Shown: positions 16,977 through 25,425, numbered from the stretch's first letter. The stretch: DNA of 39,850 bases from Candidatus Segatella papionis (GCA_002297965.1 DBLF01000096.1:1-39850); one strand, 5' to 3'. The notes: generated from the sequence alone by a model not told the origin. Numbers and translations: made by a program.

Positions 16977-17110
16977 CAAAAGTACAACTTTATTTTTAGA
17001 TAAAGGCGAAAATAAGGTCTAAAAACACAAAAACATATTTTAGACTGATTATATTGGTAATCAGAAATATACACTTAAATAAATGGAAACAACAAGTCTA
17101 AAAAACACAG
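16977..17110. promoter_or_regulatory. Regulator promoter region with repeated TCTAAAA boxes
   Basis: A minus-strand -7 element TACTTTTG lies at 16977-16984. Upstream of it are TTTTTAGA (16993-17000), GTCTAAAAACACA (17017-17029), TTTTAGAC (17038-17045) and GTCTAAAAAACACA (17096-17109). Two are near-identical direct copies and two are in reverse orientation. Similar boxes at 15313-15330 precede the RiPP promoter, so this may be autoregulation plus control of the operon. The boxes are AT-rich, so chance occurrence is possible. Confidence 0.5.
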
Positions 17111-17196
17111 ATTGTCCTTCAAAACTTAGCAATTCGTGCTATCTTCACAAGAGGAAAAGCATATTTTTACAAGAAACTCATTTTCTGCATCTAAAA

Positions 17197-17228
17197 TTTG
17201 GTTATCTCAGCTAAAAGCCATATATTTG
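17197..17228 (+). promoter_or_regulatory. Promoter of the DUF6266 gene
   Basis: TTTG at 17197-17200, 20 bp, TATATTTG at 17221-17228: a near-perfect Bacteroidetes promoter. The expected transcript start is near 17235, leaving a leader of about 120 nt before the ATG at 17359. The rest of the stretch between the regulator's boxes and this promoter holds nothing else I can identify. Confidence 0.7.
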
Positions 17229-17358
17229 CAACCACAAGAGAAGGTTCGTATTGGGTTCGGTACAACTCCGCACCAAGTTTACCTCAGGTTTACCCCAACA
17301 TTACCTTTTCTTCGATATGAGAAGCAAGAAACATCGGGAATCATAAATACAAAGCTAT

Positions 17359-18006
17359 ATGGCAAGAATAGAACAAGGAATATTAGGGCCTTTCTCAGGA
17401 AAGGTGGGAGAAGTGATAGGAAGTAGTTGGAAGGGCATACCTTACATCAAGGCACGTCCTACCCAATTTCATGATGCCAAGACTCCCAAGCAGCTCACGC
17501 ATCGCATGCAGTTGCAGGCGGCGCATAGTTTCGTGAGAACTATCAAGCCTCTCATCGAGATAGGATTCAGAAATGTAACGGGTACCCAGACTCCATACAA
17601 CAAGGCTGTTTCGTGCGTTTTGAAGAATGCCGTCGTCGGGGAATATCCCGAATTAGGAATCGCCCCGAATAAAATCATTGTTAGCCAAGGAGTACTTGCC
17701 AAAGTTGATGGTTGCAAAGCATCTATCCAGGAAGATGGGAATATTATCTTTTCTTGGGAAGAACAAAACAGCCCTTCTGAAGACTTAGATCATATCGAAG
17801 CTACAATTCTCGCATATAACTTCGCTAAGCAACAAGGCAAATGGACTTCTGTCTGCCAAAGCGAGCACCAAGGTGCCATCAAGATTTCAACAGACTGGCA
17901 AGGAGACGCAATTGCCTGTTACATTTTCTTCGCCTCTACCACGAGCGCAGAAGTAAGCGATTCTGAATTTCTCGGAACATTTTCATCCAAAAAAAGTATA
18001 ACTTGA
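17359..18006 (+). CDS. DUF6266 family protein
   Basis: A 215-residue protein beginning MARIEQGILGPFSGKVGEVIGSSWKGIPYIK. This opening and the following PTQFHDAKTPKQLTHRMQLQAA are characteristic of the Bacteroidetes DUF6266 family, whose function is unknown. The C-terminal half is beta-rich (ASIQEDGNIIFSWEEQN, ACYIFFASTTSAEVSD). There is no signal peptide. It is monocistronic with its own promoter. The N-terminal repeat of glycine-rich turns resembles phage or contractile-system structural proteins only loosely, so no role is claimed. Confidence 0.8.
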   Translation: MARIEQGILGPFSGKVGEVIGSSWKGIPYIKARPTQFHDAKTPKQLTHRMQLQAAHSFVRTIKPLIEIGFRNVTGTQTPYNKAVSCVLKNAVVGEYPELGIAPNKIIVSQGVLAKVDGCKASIQEDGNIIFSWEEQNSPSEDLDHIEATILAYNFAKQQGKWTSVCQSEHQGAIKISTDWQGDAIACYIFFASTTSAEVSDSEFLGTFSSKKSIT

Positions 18007-18026
18007 ATGTTTTTTGAGAAATTTGT

Positions 18027-18057
18027 TTTGTTTTCTTAAAAGAAAAGCGTAACTTTG
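18027..18057 (+). promoter_or_regulatory. Promoter of the two-gene unit at 18082-18884
   Basis: TTTG at 18027-18030, 19 bp, TAACTTTG at 18050-18057, matching the Bacteroidetes consensus. The transcript would start near 18064, giving a short leader of about 18 nt before the ATG at 18082. Confidence 0.7.
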
Positions 18058-18081
18058 CCACCAACTTAAAATAGAATAATT

Positions 18082-18456
18082 ATGGAATGGTTTGAAGAAT
18101 TACCTACAAGTTGTCCTCCTTCAGACGCAATTGATTGTGAGGGTACATATTACAGAGTCTCTCATGGAAACCCAGCAGAGTCAAGTGACTTCTTCTCACA
18201 GAGGTTACTTGCACCCGAAAAACAATTCAAGGGTGAAGGTATTGACGAATGCATCGTTAGAGCTGTTTCTATCTTTTCAGAACTAAGTGATGCTAAGAAC
18301 TTACTAAGACTTCCGAAATTCAAGAATGCCAATATCGCAGAATTGCACTTGCTGGAACAAGATGGCAGAATGAAGAAGACTTTCAGGAAATCTCACTATT
18401 CTTGGTGGAGAAGCAAATCATTCAATGTAAACAATGCTAAAATCATAGAATTATGA
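18082..18456 (+). CDS. Hypothetical protein, 124 residues (first of a coupled pair)
   Basis: I do not recognise a named family. The protein is soluble and has conserved-looking landmarks: CPPSDAIDCEGTYYR near the start, then DFFSQRLLAPEKQFKG, CIVRAVSIFSELSDAKNLLRLPKFKN, and a basic end with HYSWWRSKSFNV. The ATG at 18082 is 25 bp from a strong -7 element. Its stop codon overlaps the next start (ATGA), so the two proteins are made together and probably act together. Two-gene units of this size are often toxin-immunity or toxin-antitoxin pairs, but nothing in the sequence proves that here. Confidence 0.75.
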   Translation: MEWFEELPTSCPPSDAIDCEGTYYRVSHGNPAESSDFFSQRLLAPEKQFKGEGIDECIVRAVSIFSELSDAKNLLRLPKFKNANIAELHLLEQDGRMKKTFRKSHYSWWRSKSFNVNNAKIIEL

Positions 18457-18884
18457 ACAAGAAACAATCCATATTAAAAGTAGATAGCATCTTGGAGTAT
18501 TATGACAACCCACAATTGCTGACGGCAAGGGATTGTTTCGATACATTGTATCTTTGTCTCTTGTATGAGGATTTTCCTCAATGTAGATATACTGCAATCC
18601 GGATTTCCTCTAAAAAGCTAAATGATTTCTACAAAGGGAAGAAGGATTTACGCAGTTTATTCCTTACACCAGAAGGAGATAAGGAATATTTCAATGTAAC
18701 TTACAATGAGAATAAATTTCTTCTCCATCAAGAAGCGATACACGACATATCTGAGGATAGATTACCAGCCGAAGGCTATTATCTTGATAAGTCTGGAAAA
18801 GAAAGTATCATCGTAAATATTCCCACAAAAGACAAAGGGCTTTTTACAGAACTTGTAAAAAAGTTCGGGTGGGCATGTATGTAA
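18453..18884 (+). CDS. Hypothetical protein, 143 residues (second of a coupled pair; DUF6575-like)
   Basis: The start overlaps the upstream stop by 4 bp. The layout EYYDNPQLLTARDCFDTLYLC..., YTAIRISSKKLNDFYKGKKDLRSLFLTPEGDKEYFNV reminds me of the DUF6575 family (about 130 residues; a YYD.P.L start, a small strand-rich core, then S..RL..L..G..DLR..F..PE). This is a tentative match made by eye. The second half (LPAEGYYLDKSGKESIIVN) is a likely beta hairpin. No signal peptide or membrane segment is present. A strong hairpin follows at 18901-18956. Confidence 0.7.
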   Translation: MNKKQSILKVDSILEYYDNPQLLTARDCFDTLYLCLLYEDFPQCRYTAIRISSKKLNDFYKGKKDLRSLFLTPEGDKEYFNVTYNENKFLLHQEAIHDISEDRLPAEGYYLDKSGKESIIVNIPTKDKGLFTELVKKFGWACM

Positions 18885-18900
18885 AAATTGTATTACCAAA

Positions 18901-18956
18901 ATAAAAGCCTGCATCAAGCAAGAGAGAACTGTCCTCTTTTTGATGCAGGCTTTTAT
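18901..18956. terminator. Bidirectional terminator between convergent genes
   Basis: A perfect 17-bp inverted repeat: ATAAAAGCCTGCATCAA at 18901-18917 and its reverse complement at 18940-18956, with a 22-nt loop. The ends are A-rich on the left and T-rich on the right, so it can stop transcripts from both the unknown gene pair (plus) and the DEAD-box helicase gene (minus). Confidence 0.85.
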
Positions 18957-19015
18957 CTTATTCAAGAAGTCAGCCTAAAACTAAAGGCTTTTACTTGATA
19001 TAATCCATTCAAAAT

Positions 19016-20956
19016 TTACTTCTTCTTCGGACGGCGACGTGCCCAACCTTCTTCCTCAAAGTTTGGCTCCTCGCCCTTCAACTTGATATTATCGTTGTTT
19101 TGGAAGAACTGGCGCCAATCGCCTGTATCCTCCTGGCGACGAGACTTCTTTCCGCCACGATTCCCTTTCTCTGAGCCACGGCTTCCACGACCGCCTCTTT
19201 CTGATCGAACATCATCACCACGGCGACTTCCACGTCCACCCCGTGAGCCTCTTCCCTCAGAAGAACGCTCGCCACGTGCAGCTCTGCCATGACCTTCTTC
19301 GTCAGCATCATTACATCTCACGGTTCTGCCCTTATACTCCGTGCCATTCAATGCCTTCATCACTCGCTTGGCATCCTCCTCAGGCACCTCGATGTAAGCA
19401 AACTTGCTGAGCAAGTCGATGTGACCTACCTCCTGGCGACCCTTCACGTGCTTGTTCAAGTACTGCATAATCTCACCTGGATAGAAGCCATCCGCCTTAC
19501 CGAGGTTGATGAAGAGGCGCTTGAATCCAGCCTCAGCCTCATGCTTGCGGCGACCATTCGATACCTTGCCACGACCTTCACCGCCACGGCTTCCACGACT
19601 TTCGCCACCACGAGATCCCCTGCCTGTCTCTGGCTTCACAATCTCAGGCGCATTCTTATAGTAGTCGAGGAACTTACCGAAGGTGATCGTCACCATCTTC
19701 TTGATGATGTCCTCCTTGTCGATGTAATCGAACTGGCGATTGATTTCGTCCATGTATGGCGCAATCTGCTCCTCGTCCACATCGGTCTTCATGATGTCGT
19801 CCATTGTCTTGAAGAGTTGCTTCTTGCAAATCTCCTCTGGAGTAGGCAATGTGCCATCCACGAAGTCCTTGCCTATCTGCTTCTCTATCTGGCGAACCTT
19901 GAATTTCTCGCGAGTATGGATGATGGAGATGGAAGTTCCCTTCTTGCCGGCACGACCTGTACGACCCGAACGATGGGTGTAGCTAGCTACATCGTCTGGC
20001 AAACCATAGTTGATGACGTGGGTAAGGTCATCAACGTCCAATCCACGGGCAGCCACATCGGTTGCCACCAAGAACTGCACGGTATGGTTGCGGAACTTCT
20101 GCATGGTGAGGTCACGCTGCTGCTGACTCAAGTCGCCGTGCAAGGCCTCGGCGTTGTAGCCGTCCTTGATGAGCTTGTCGGCGATGTCCTGCGTCTCCAA
20201 CTTGGTGCGGCAGAAGATAATCGCAAAGATGCGTGGATAGAAATCGACGATGCGCTTGAGGGCGAGATACTTGTCCTTCGCATTCACGAGATAGTAGATG
20301 TGGTTGACGTGCTCGGCACCCTCGTTGCGAGAGCCCACCACGATTTCCTTGTGGTCGTGGAGATAGTTGAGAGCAATTTTTTCTATATCCTTGCTCATGG
20401 TGGCAGAGAAGAGAAGGGTGTTTCTATCCTCTGGCACATTCTCGAAGATGGCATTGATGCTCTCCGAGAAACCCATGTTGAGCATCTCGTCAGCCTCATC
20501 CAGCACCACGTTGTTCACGTGCTCCAACTGAGCCACGCCACGATTAATCAAGTCGAGCAAACGACCCGGTGTGGCAACGATAATCTGCACACCATGCTTG
20601 AGGGTGCGAATCTGGCTTCCGATGTCGGTACCGCCATACACTGCGGCAATGTGCAAACCGTCGATATACTTGGCGAAGCTGTTCAAATCATCAGCTATCT
20701 GGAGACAAAGCTCACGGGTAGGACTAAGGATGATGGCTTGCGTCTGCTTGCTGGTGGCATCGGTCTTCTGGATGACAGGGATACCATAAGAGGCAGTCTT
20801 GCCCGTACCCGTCTGCGCCAAGGCGATGACATCATTTTTATTACCAAGCAAATAAGGGATTACTTCCTCCTGAACAGGCATTGGATTCTCAAATCCAAGC
20901 TCTTCGATGGCACGGCGAATCTCTTCGCTCACGCCCAATTCTTCAAATGTCTTCAA
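19016..20956 (-). CDS. DEAD-box RNA helicase with DbpA-type RNA-binding domain
   Basis: A 646-residue ATP-dependent RNA helicase of the DeaD/CsdA type. Motifs: Q-motif FENPMPVQEE, AQTGTGKT (47-54), PTRELCLQ, DEAD (153-156), FSATM and HRSGRTGRAGKKG. A DbpA-like RNA-binding domain (KRLFINLGKADGFYPGEIMQYL...HIDLLSKFAYIEVPE) sits between two Arg/Gly-rich stretches, the second forming a long RGG tail. It acts on structured RNA, probably in ribosome assembly or cold adaptation. The protein start MKTFEELGVS corresponds to a TTG codon at 20956; no ATG lies nearby in frame, so an unusual start codon is likely. A structured leader of about 150 nt precedes it. Confidence 0.93.
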   Translation of the reverse strand: MKTFEELGVSEEIRRAIEELGFENPMPVQEEVIPYLLGNKNDVIALAQTGTGKTASYGIPVIQKTDATSKQTQAIILSPTRELCLQIADDLNSFAKYIDGLHIAAVYGGTDIGSQIRTLKHGVQIIVATPGRLLDLINRGVAQLEHVNNVVLDEADEMLNMGFSESINAIFENVPEDRNTLLFSATMSKDIEKIALNYLHDHKEIVVGSRNEGAEHVNHIYYLVNAKDKYLALKRIVDFYPRIFAIIFCRTKLETQDIADKLIKDGYNAEALHGDLSQQQRDLTMQKFRNHTVQFLVATDVAARGLDVDDLTHVINYGLPDDVASYTHRSGRTGRAGKKGTSISIIHTREKFKVRQIEKQIGKDFVDGTLPTPEEICKKQLFKTMDDIMKTDVDEEQIAPYMDEINRQFDYIDKEDIIKKMVTITFGKFLDYYKNAPEIVKPETGRGSRGGESRGSRGGEGRGKVSNGRRKHEAEAGFKRLFINLGKADGFYPGEIMQYLNKHVKGRQEVGHIDLLSKFAYIEVPEEDAKRVMKALNGTEYKGRTVRCNDADEEGHGRAARGERSSEGRGSRGGRGSRRGDDVRSERGGRGSRGSEKGNRGGKKSRRQEDTGDWRQFFQNNDNIKLKGEEPNFEEEGWARRRPKKK

Positions 20957-20994
20957 AATGTTTCTTTTTACCTTAATTCATTCTAATCTAAAAT

Positions 20995-21045
20995 GGAAGG
21001 CCGAATTCACCCTCCCAGCCATGAATTAGGGTGCAAAATCCTTCC
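20995..21045 (-). promoter_or_regulatory. Stem-loop in the DEAD-box helicase leader
   Basis: Nested pairings GGAAGG (20995-21000) with CCTTCC (21040-21045), and CACCC (21008-21012) with GGGTG (21029-21033). It lies 40 nt upstream of the start codon, inside the leader of a transcript expected to begin near 21102 (TAACTTTG at 21110-21117, minus). A second small hairpin, GCTTAT..ATAAGC, is at 21069-21084. RNA helicase leaders are often autoregulated; that is inference here. Confidence 0.45.
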
Positions 21046-21212
21046 GAAACGCTTGCGGCAACCTAGCTTATCGCAATAAGCATCAATACGTATTGCCTAA
21101 ATTCGAGTGCAAAGTTACGATTATTTTCTGAAAAAATGCCCGAAATAGCAAGAAAACAACAAAAAGAAGTAAAAAAAGAAGTCTCCCGATTCGTTTTTTC
21201 ATCCGAATTCAT

Positions 21213-21220
21213 TATCTTTG
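21213..21220 (+). promoter_or_regulatory. -7 element of the DUF3843 gene
   Basis: TATCTTTG matches the -7 consensus; no clean -33 TTTG was found. The leader to the ATG at 21347 would be about 120 nt. The divergent helicase promoter lies about 100 bp away. No other feature is seen in the 20957-21346 gap apart from the helicase leader. Confidence 0.5.
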
Positions 21221-21346
21221 CAGTTAATTCGGGCGAAACTTCGCACCGAACGGCTAACAAGAGAAAATAATAACAACCGAGAATAACGACGATCGCATCA
21301 CAACGAAACATCGATTATAACCTCGAATAACAAACAATCGAACGAT

Positions 21347-22984
21347 ATGAAAAAGGTAATTTTCACCCAAGAGTGGATGGCTATGCATCCATACGAGAAA
21401 CCAGACGACGTGGATCAGTACTATACTGAACTTGCCAACGAAATATACCACGCTCTCGACGAGGCGTGCTTCACCCATCAATTCAAGAACGTGGAGGATG
21501 CCAAGCAGTTGGCGCTCTGCATCGCTGGATACTTCGAGGATGTCATCTCCGGCACTTGCGTTTGGAAGACTTTCACCGCCGAATGCAAGAAGCGCTATGG
21601 CTCTTATATCCCTTTCTATGAGCACGAGGATGAGTTCATCAAGAACACCTTGAACGAGAGCGAACCTCCATACGACCCAGACGAAATCAACTTCGCCGAC
21701 ATCAAGTTCCTTTGCTGGCACCATTACCAGCAGAGCACTTACGTTCAGGAAGCCGTGCCTTTTCTCTTCAGCACCATGGAGTTGGCGGCAAAGCTCGCCT
21801 ACAACGTGCTCGACAAGGAATACGAGACAGCGCCAGAGAACACTCGCCTCTATGATTTCCTCTGCGAACTGCCTACCGACGAGGAGCATTTCTATGAATA
21901 CCGCGACGCCTTGGCTTGGTTCCACTATGGTTGCTTCTTCAACATCAACAACCGCAAGCGCCTGCAGTTCGAGCTAGAGAACCTCGCCCGCTCTCCTCAG
22001 GGCTTCAACGAGATCATCGCCTACTCCATCCAGATAGAGCATACGATGAACAGTCGCAACAACCTCCTCGCCCTCACCTCTGCCGAATGGCTTGCCAAGG
22101 TGAGCGAGCATCACGAGAAGCATAAGCTCTGGACGGACATCGACTATATGAGCACCCGTGCCTTCAAGATGGAGAAGGAAGACGAGAAGTACTTCTATCT
22201 GAAGGACCTCTACGAGGAGACTTCGGAAGAAGAGTCTTCGGAAAACTCTTCTGAAAAGCCTTCGGAAGACAACAAGGATGCAGCAGAAACAAAGACAGCC
22301 TCAAACGAGGAATCTCTCATCCCTGTACTAAAGGAATCTACCCAAATCGAGGATGCCTCCGCCTTCCTCAATGGCGAGCAAATCCTCATCACCAACCTCT
22401 TCAAGTTTGGTGGTGAATGGTGGCAGACGGGAGCCTTGCTCAACCCTCTCTATGCAGAGAACAAGGAGCAGATTGAGGCAGAGAAGGCTCGTCTTAACCA
22501 CAAGCAGGGCATCCACGACTACAACTTGCTCAAGGCGAAGGGCTACGGCGACAAGTTCATCTTCCTAGAGGACGTGAAGACCTTGAAGGATTTTTTGAAG
22601 GAGATTGGCTTCGAGCTTTCGAAGGACATCCGATTCCCTCAGAAGTATGAGAAGGGCATCATCCTGTGCGGAAGTCCATATACGGGCATCAACATCAGCT
22701 TCGGCTTGGCGCATTGCATCGCATCGCCAGAGAATCCATATTACAGCACAGAGCGTGCCGCAGAAGATTGCTTCAATATCGTCTCTGGCAATGGTCGCCC
22801 ATTCCCTTACGAGATTGTTTGCAAGCTGATAGAGAACAACATGATTCCAGACGCCAACATCTTCACCAGCCGATATGTAAAGGAAGAGGGCTTGAAGATT
22901 ACGCAAGCCAACCTCCAGTTCTTGGCTGATTACTATCTGATGGGCAGAAAGGACAAGGATTTGTCGCCAAAGGAATTGTGGTAA
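21347..22984 (+). CDS. DUF3843 family protein
   Basis: A 545-residue protein. The N-terminal 210 residues fit DUF3843, a Bacteroidetes family of unknown function: KKVIFTQEWMAMHPYEKPDDVDQYYTELANEI, CIAGYFEDVISGTCVWKTFTAECKKRYG, and a later FLCWHHYQQ. A low-complexity acidic Ser/Glu linker (EETSEEESSENSSEKPSED, about residues 290-308) separates it from a second region of about 220 residues (ILITNLFKFGGEWWQTGALL...NISFGLAHCIASPENPYY) that is typical of a SEC-C-like or DUF3843-associated domain. There is no signal peptide. The gene is monocistronic and ends before a strong hairpin containing the GTTAAC repeat. Confidence 0.8.
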   Translation: MKKVIFTQEWMAMHPYEKPDDVDQYYTELANEIYHALDEACFTHQFKNVEDAKQLALCIAGYFEDVISGTCVWKTFTAECKKRYGSYIPFYEHEDEFIKNTLNESEPPYDPDEINFADIKFLCWHHYQQSTYVQEAVPFLFSTMELAAKLAYNVLDKEYETAPENTRLYDFLCELPTDEEHFYEYRDALAWFHYGCFFNINNRKRLQFELENLARSPQGFNEIIAYSIQIEHTMNSRNNLLALTSAEWLAKVSEHHEKHKLWTDIDYMSTRAFKMEKEDEKYFYLKDLYEETSEEESSENSSEKPSEDNKDAAETKTASNEESLIPVLKESTQIEDASAFLNGEQILITNLFKFGGEWWQTGALLNPLYAENKEQIEAEKARLNHKQGIHDYNLLKAKGYGDKFIFLEDVKTLKDFLKEIGFELSKDIRFPQKYEKGIILCGSPYTGINISFGLAHCIASPENPYYSTERAAEDCFNIVSGNGRPFPYEIVCKLIENNMIPDANIFTSRYVKEEGLKITQANLQFLADYYLMGRKDKDLSPKELW

Positions 22985-23059
22985 GGAATCAAAAAGTCCA
23001 CTACGATAACTGTATTTTTCAGATGGTTAGCGTAGTGAACTTTTAATATCAATCACAGA

Positions 23060-23123
23060 AAAGAGCGGAAAACAAACTGTTAACTGTTGACACTGTTAAC
23101 TTGCAGTTTGCTTTCCGCTCTTT
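23060..23123. terminator. Terminator hairpin carrying GTTAAC repeat copy 1
   Basis: Arms at 23060-23079 and 23104-23123 pair with one mismatch (AAAGAGCGGAAAACAAACTG and its partner). The loop is the dispersed repeat at 23075-23100 (AACTGTTAACTGTTGAC...CTGTTAAC, with one A in place of T). It separates the convergent DUF3843 and alpha/beta hydrolase genes. Confidence 0.8.
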
Positions 23124-23140
23124 ATTTATCTTCTTACTTT

Positions 23141-24427
23141 TTATTTCAGATTCTTATCCAAGAACTCCAGCATCTTCTCCTGCGCCTTTACGCCACAAGA
23201 ATGGGGGATGTCCCAAAGCCCGGTGTCGAGTTTGTCATCAGCCCCCTGGCTCTTCCAAACCTTGTGCATCTCGGCAAAGGCATTCTTCACGCCTGGCACA
23301 GGGAAGAGATGGTCTTTCGTGCCATTGATGAAGAGCATCGGCTTCGGACAAGCGAGCGAGGCAATATGAGGATAGTCGAGATATTGGCGAAGCCCGGGAA
23401 TGCAGTTGGCAAAACCTCCATTCTCCTTGCGCCCGAAGCGTTTGGTGAGTTGGGCATCCGTGGTAATCATCCAGCAGATGGCTGCACCAGCCTTAATCTT
23501 GTCGCTCAGCGCAGAGAGCATCCACGAACGATAAGCCCCCATCGAACAACCCACACAACCGATTCTCCCTGCATCCACCATCGGCAGGGAAGCCAAGAAA
23601 TCGGTGCTGGCCAGGTCGTCGTAGGTCATAAAGGCAGAAAGGTCTCTACCGAGCATCATCATATTACCAGCGATGAGGTCGTACTTGTTTCTGTCCACCC
23701 CCTCCTTGCGTCCTCGCTCACCCCACATCGGAGCATCTATCGAGAGCACCACATAGCCGTGTTTCGCCAAGTAGTCGCCCACATATTGACCTTCGTAGAG
23801 CTGCTTCGCCCAAGCATCGGCATCATCCAAGATTTCCTGGTTCAAGGCTTTCCTTGACAAAGAAGCATTCCCATCGGCATCCTTCTCTTCCGACTCTCCC
23901 AACGAAGTAAAAAAAGGGCGAATCATCTTTTCCTTCCCGATGAAGAGATGGGCACCATGGTCGTGAAGGGCAACTATCGCGGGGAATTTTGCTTTCTGCT
24001 CCTTCATCTTCTGTGGATTGTGAGTAAAAGCCGTATAATCGACCTCGCAAGAATCTGGTATCAGGAGATACGCCGTGATGCGAGAATAGGCATTGATGTT
24101 GAAGGCGATTTTTTGCGCCTTATATCCGTCTCGTTGCTCCTCACCCAACACTTCCATATTCCAAGAATCAGCAGCTTTCGGTGGAGTCATCATGCACTCG
24201 AAGACTTTCGCCCTTGCCATTTTCTTCCACTTCTTGAAGTTCTTGACAGGACTGTTGCCCCAAGCCATCGGATAAGTCAACTCCTTCTTCAAAGTCTCCA
24301 CGTAGGTCGGGATTTCCCCATCCCATTCGTATGCCTCCCGCTTCTGAAGCTTCGGCTTGGTACTTTGCGCAAACATCACAGATGACTGTAATAATGCGAT
24401 AATTGTATATGCGATGATTCGTTTCAT
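23141..24427 (-). CDS. Secreted alpha/beta hydrolase (dienelactone hydrolase/acetyl-esterase-like)
   Basis: A 428-residue protein with a signal peptide (IIAYTIIALLQSSVMFAQ). The alpha/beta hydrolase fold shows the oxyanion region FPAIVALHDHGAH, the nucleophile elbow GCSMG with Ser295, Asp372 in INGTKDHLFPV and His409 in DIPHSCG, which together make a catalytic triad. Length and layout match the large Bacteroidetes esterase-like hydrolases often linked with polysaccharide degradation, but no carbohydrate-active gene is adjacent, so the substrate is open. A minus-strand -7 element (TAATTTTG) lies at 24453-24460, about 25 bp upstream of the ATG. The LOG gene is divergent. Confidence 0.85.
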   Translation of the reverse strand: MKRIIAYTIIALLQSSVMFAQSTKPKLQKREAYEWDGEIPTYVETLKKELTYPMAWGNSPVKNFKKWKKMARAKVFECMMTPPKAADSWNMEVLGEEQRDGYKAQKIAFNINAYSRITAYLLIPDSCEVDYTAFTHNPQKMKEQKAKFPAIVALHDHGAHLFIGKEKMIRPFFTSLGESEEKDADGNASLSRKALNQEILDDADAWAKQLYEGQYVGDYLAKHGYVVLSIDAPMWGERGRKEGVDRNKYDLIAGNMMMLGRDLSAFMTYDDLASTDFLASLPMVDAGRIGCVGCSMGAYRSWMLSALSDKIKAGAAICWMITTDAQLTKRFGRKENGGFANCIPGLRQYLDYPHIASLACPKPMLFINGTKDHLFPVPGVKNAFAEMHKVWKSQGADDKLDTGLWDIPHSCGVKAQEKMLEFLDKNLK

Positions 24428-24504
24428 TTGTTTTGAGATTAGTTATTGCGTGCAAAATTAAGAAAATATCTGCAAAAGATGAAGCTTATCTCGAAGTTTT
24501 TGCG

Positions 24505-24512
24505 TACCTTTG
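24505..24512 (+). promoter_or_regulatory. -7 element of the LOG gene
   Basis: TACCTTTG matches TAnnTTTG; the expected transcript start is about 18 nt before the ATG at 24537. No -33 TTTG is visible at the right distance. Confidence 0.5.
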
Positions 24513-24536
24513 TAGAAAAATTAAGAGAAAACAGAT

Positions 24537-25076
24537 ATGAAAATAGCAGTATTTTGTTCGGCTAACGAACACATAGACCCAGACTTCTTCGCCATGACGG
24601 AGGAGATGGGCAAGTGGATGGCAGAGAACCATCACGACTTGATTTTCGGTGGAACCAACCAGGGCTTGATGAACTGCATCGCCAAGGCAGTGAAGGAGAA
24701 CGGCGGTCATACCATCGGCGTGGTTCCATCGCTCGTAGAGAAGGGAGGCAGAGTTTCCCAATACCTCGACGTAGATATTCCTACCGACAGCCTCAGCGAC
24801 CGCAAGGACTTGATGATTAACCAGTGCGACGTCGTAGTGGCTCTGCCAGGCGGTGTGGGTACGCTCGATGAAATCTTCTGCGTGGCCGCCTCCCATTGCA
24901 TAGGCTATCACCACAAGAAGGTCATCCTCTACAACATGAAGGGTTTCTGGAATTCCACCATCGCCCTGATGGAAGACATGCAGCAGAAGGGCATGATTCG
25001 TGGCGAATGGCACGAGATGATAGACGTGGCTAACGACTTCGAGCAACTGAAGAAGGAAATCGAGGAACTTGCATAA
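24537..25076 (+). CDS. LOG-family (TIGR00730) nucleotide phosphoribohydrolase
   Basis: A 179-residue Rossmann-type protein. It has the opening KIAVFCSAN, the GGTNQGLM loop (38-45) and the diagnostic PGGVGTLDE motif (104-112) of the lysine-decarboxylase-like LOG family. In characterised members this family cleaves cytokinin riboside 5'-monophosphate, or AMP-like nucleotides, to a free base and ribose 5-phosphate. In a gut-type bacterium the natural substrate is uncertain. The protein is cytoplasmic and of normal length for the short LOG type. It stands alone in its transcription unit. Confidence 0.9.
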   Translation: MKIAVFCSANEHIDPDFFAMTEEMGKWMAENHHDLIFGGTNQGLMNCIAKAVKENGGHTIGVVPSLVEKGGRVSQYLDVDIPTDSLSDRKDLMINQCDVVVALPGGVGTLDEIFCVAASHCIGYHHKKVILYNMKGFWNSTIALMEDMQQKGMIRGEWHEMIDVANDFEQLKKEIEELA

Positions 25077-25202
25077 GTTCTCGTTTCCCCCTTTGCCCAC
25101 CCTTTACCCAGAGTTCTTTGTGCATCTTGCATGGGCTTAGGCAAATCTCTGCTCGGCTTCTTCAAGATTATGCCTTTCGCTGTTCCGATTTCTGCCTCGC
25201 CT

Positions 25203-25261
25203 GGGCATAACACTGCCCTGGCTGAGGCAGTATTATGCCCTGACCGGGGCAGTGTTTTGCC
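25203..25261. repeat. Three alternating inverted units of about 15 bp
   Basis: GGGCATAACACTGCC (25203-25217), GGCAGTATTATGCCC (25226-25240) and GGCAGTGTTTTGCC (25248-25261) alternate in orientation with 7-8 bp spacers. Two mutually exclusive hairpins could form. It lies about 130 bp downstream of the LOG gene. Confidence 0.65.
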
Positions 25262-25425
25262 ATAGCCTAACAAGAAAGAACTACATTCATCGGAAAAAGA
25301 AGAGAAAGCCCAACTCATCTCATCGTACAACACCGCTTCCTTTTTCTATTACACACTACACCAAATCTTCGTTAAGTTACAGAAATTCAACTAATTATGC
25401 GAGTGCAGCATTATCTTTCACAGTA

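Noticed and set aside
17136..17426. 96-codon plus-strand frame overlapping the DUF6266 start
   Set aside because: It begins upstream of the promoter's expected transcript start and overlaps a recognised family in another frame; the sequence looks random.
19289..20986. Long plus-strand open frame (565 codons) opposite the DEAD-box helicase
   Set aside because: It is the antisense shadow of a gene with complete helicase motifs; its composition is low in variety (Val/Leu/His-rich) and it has no recognisable domain.
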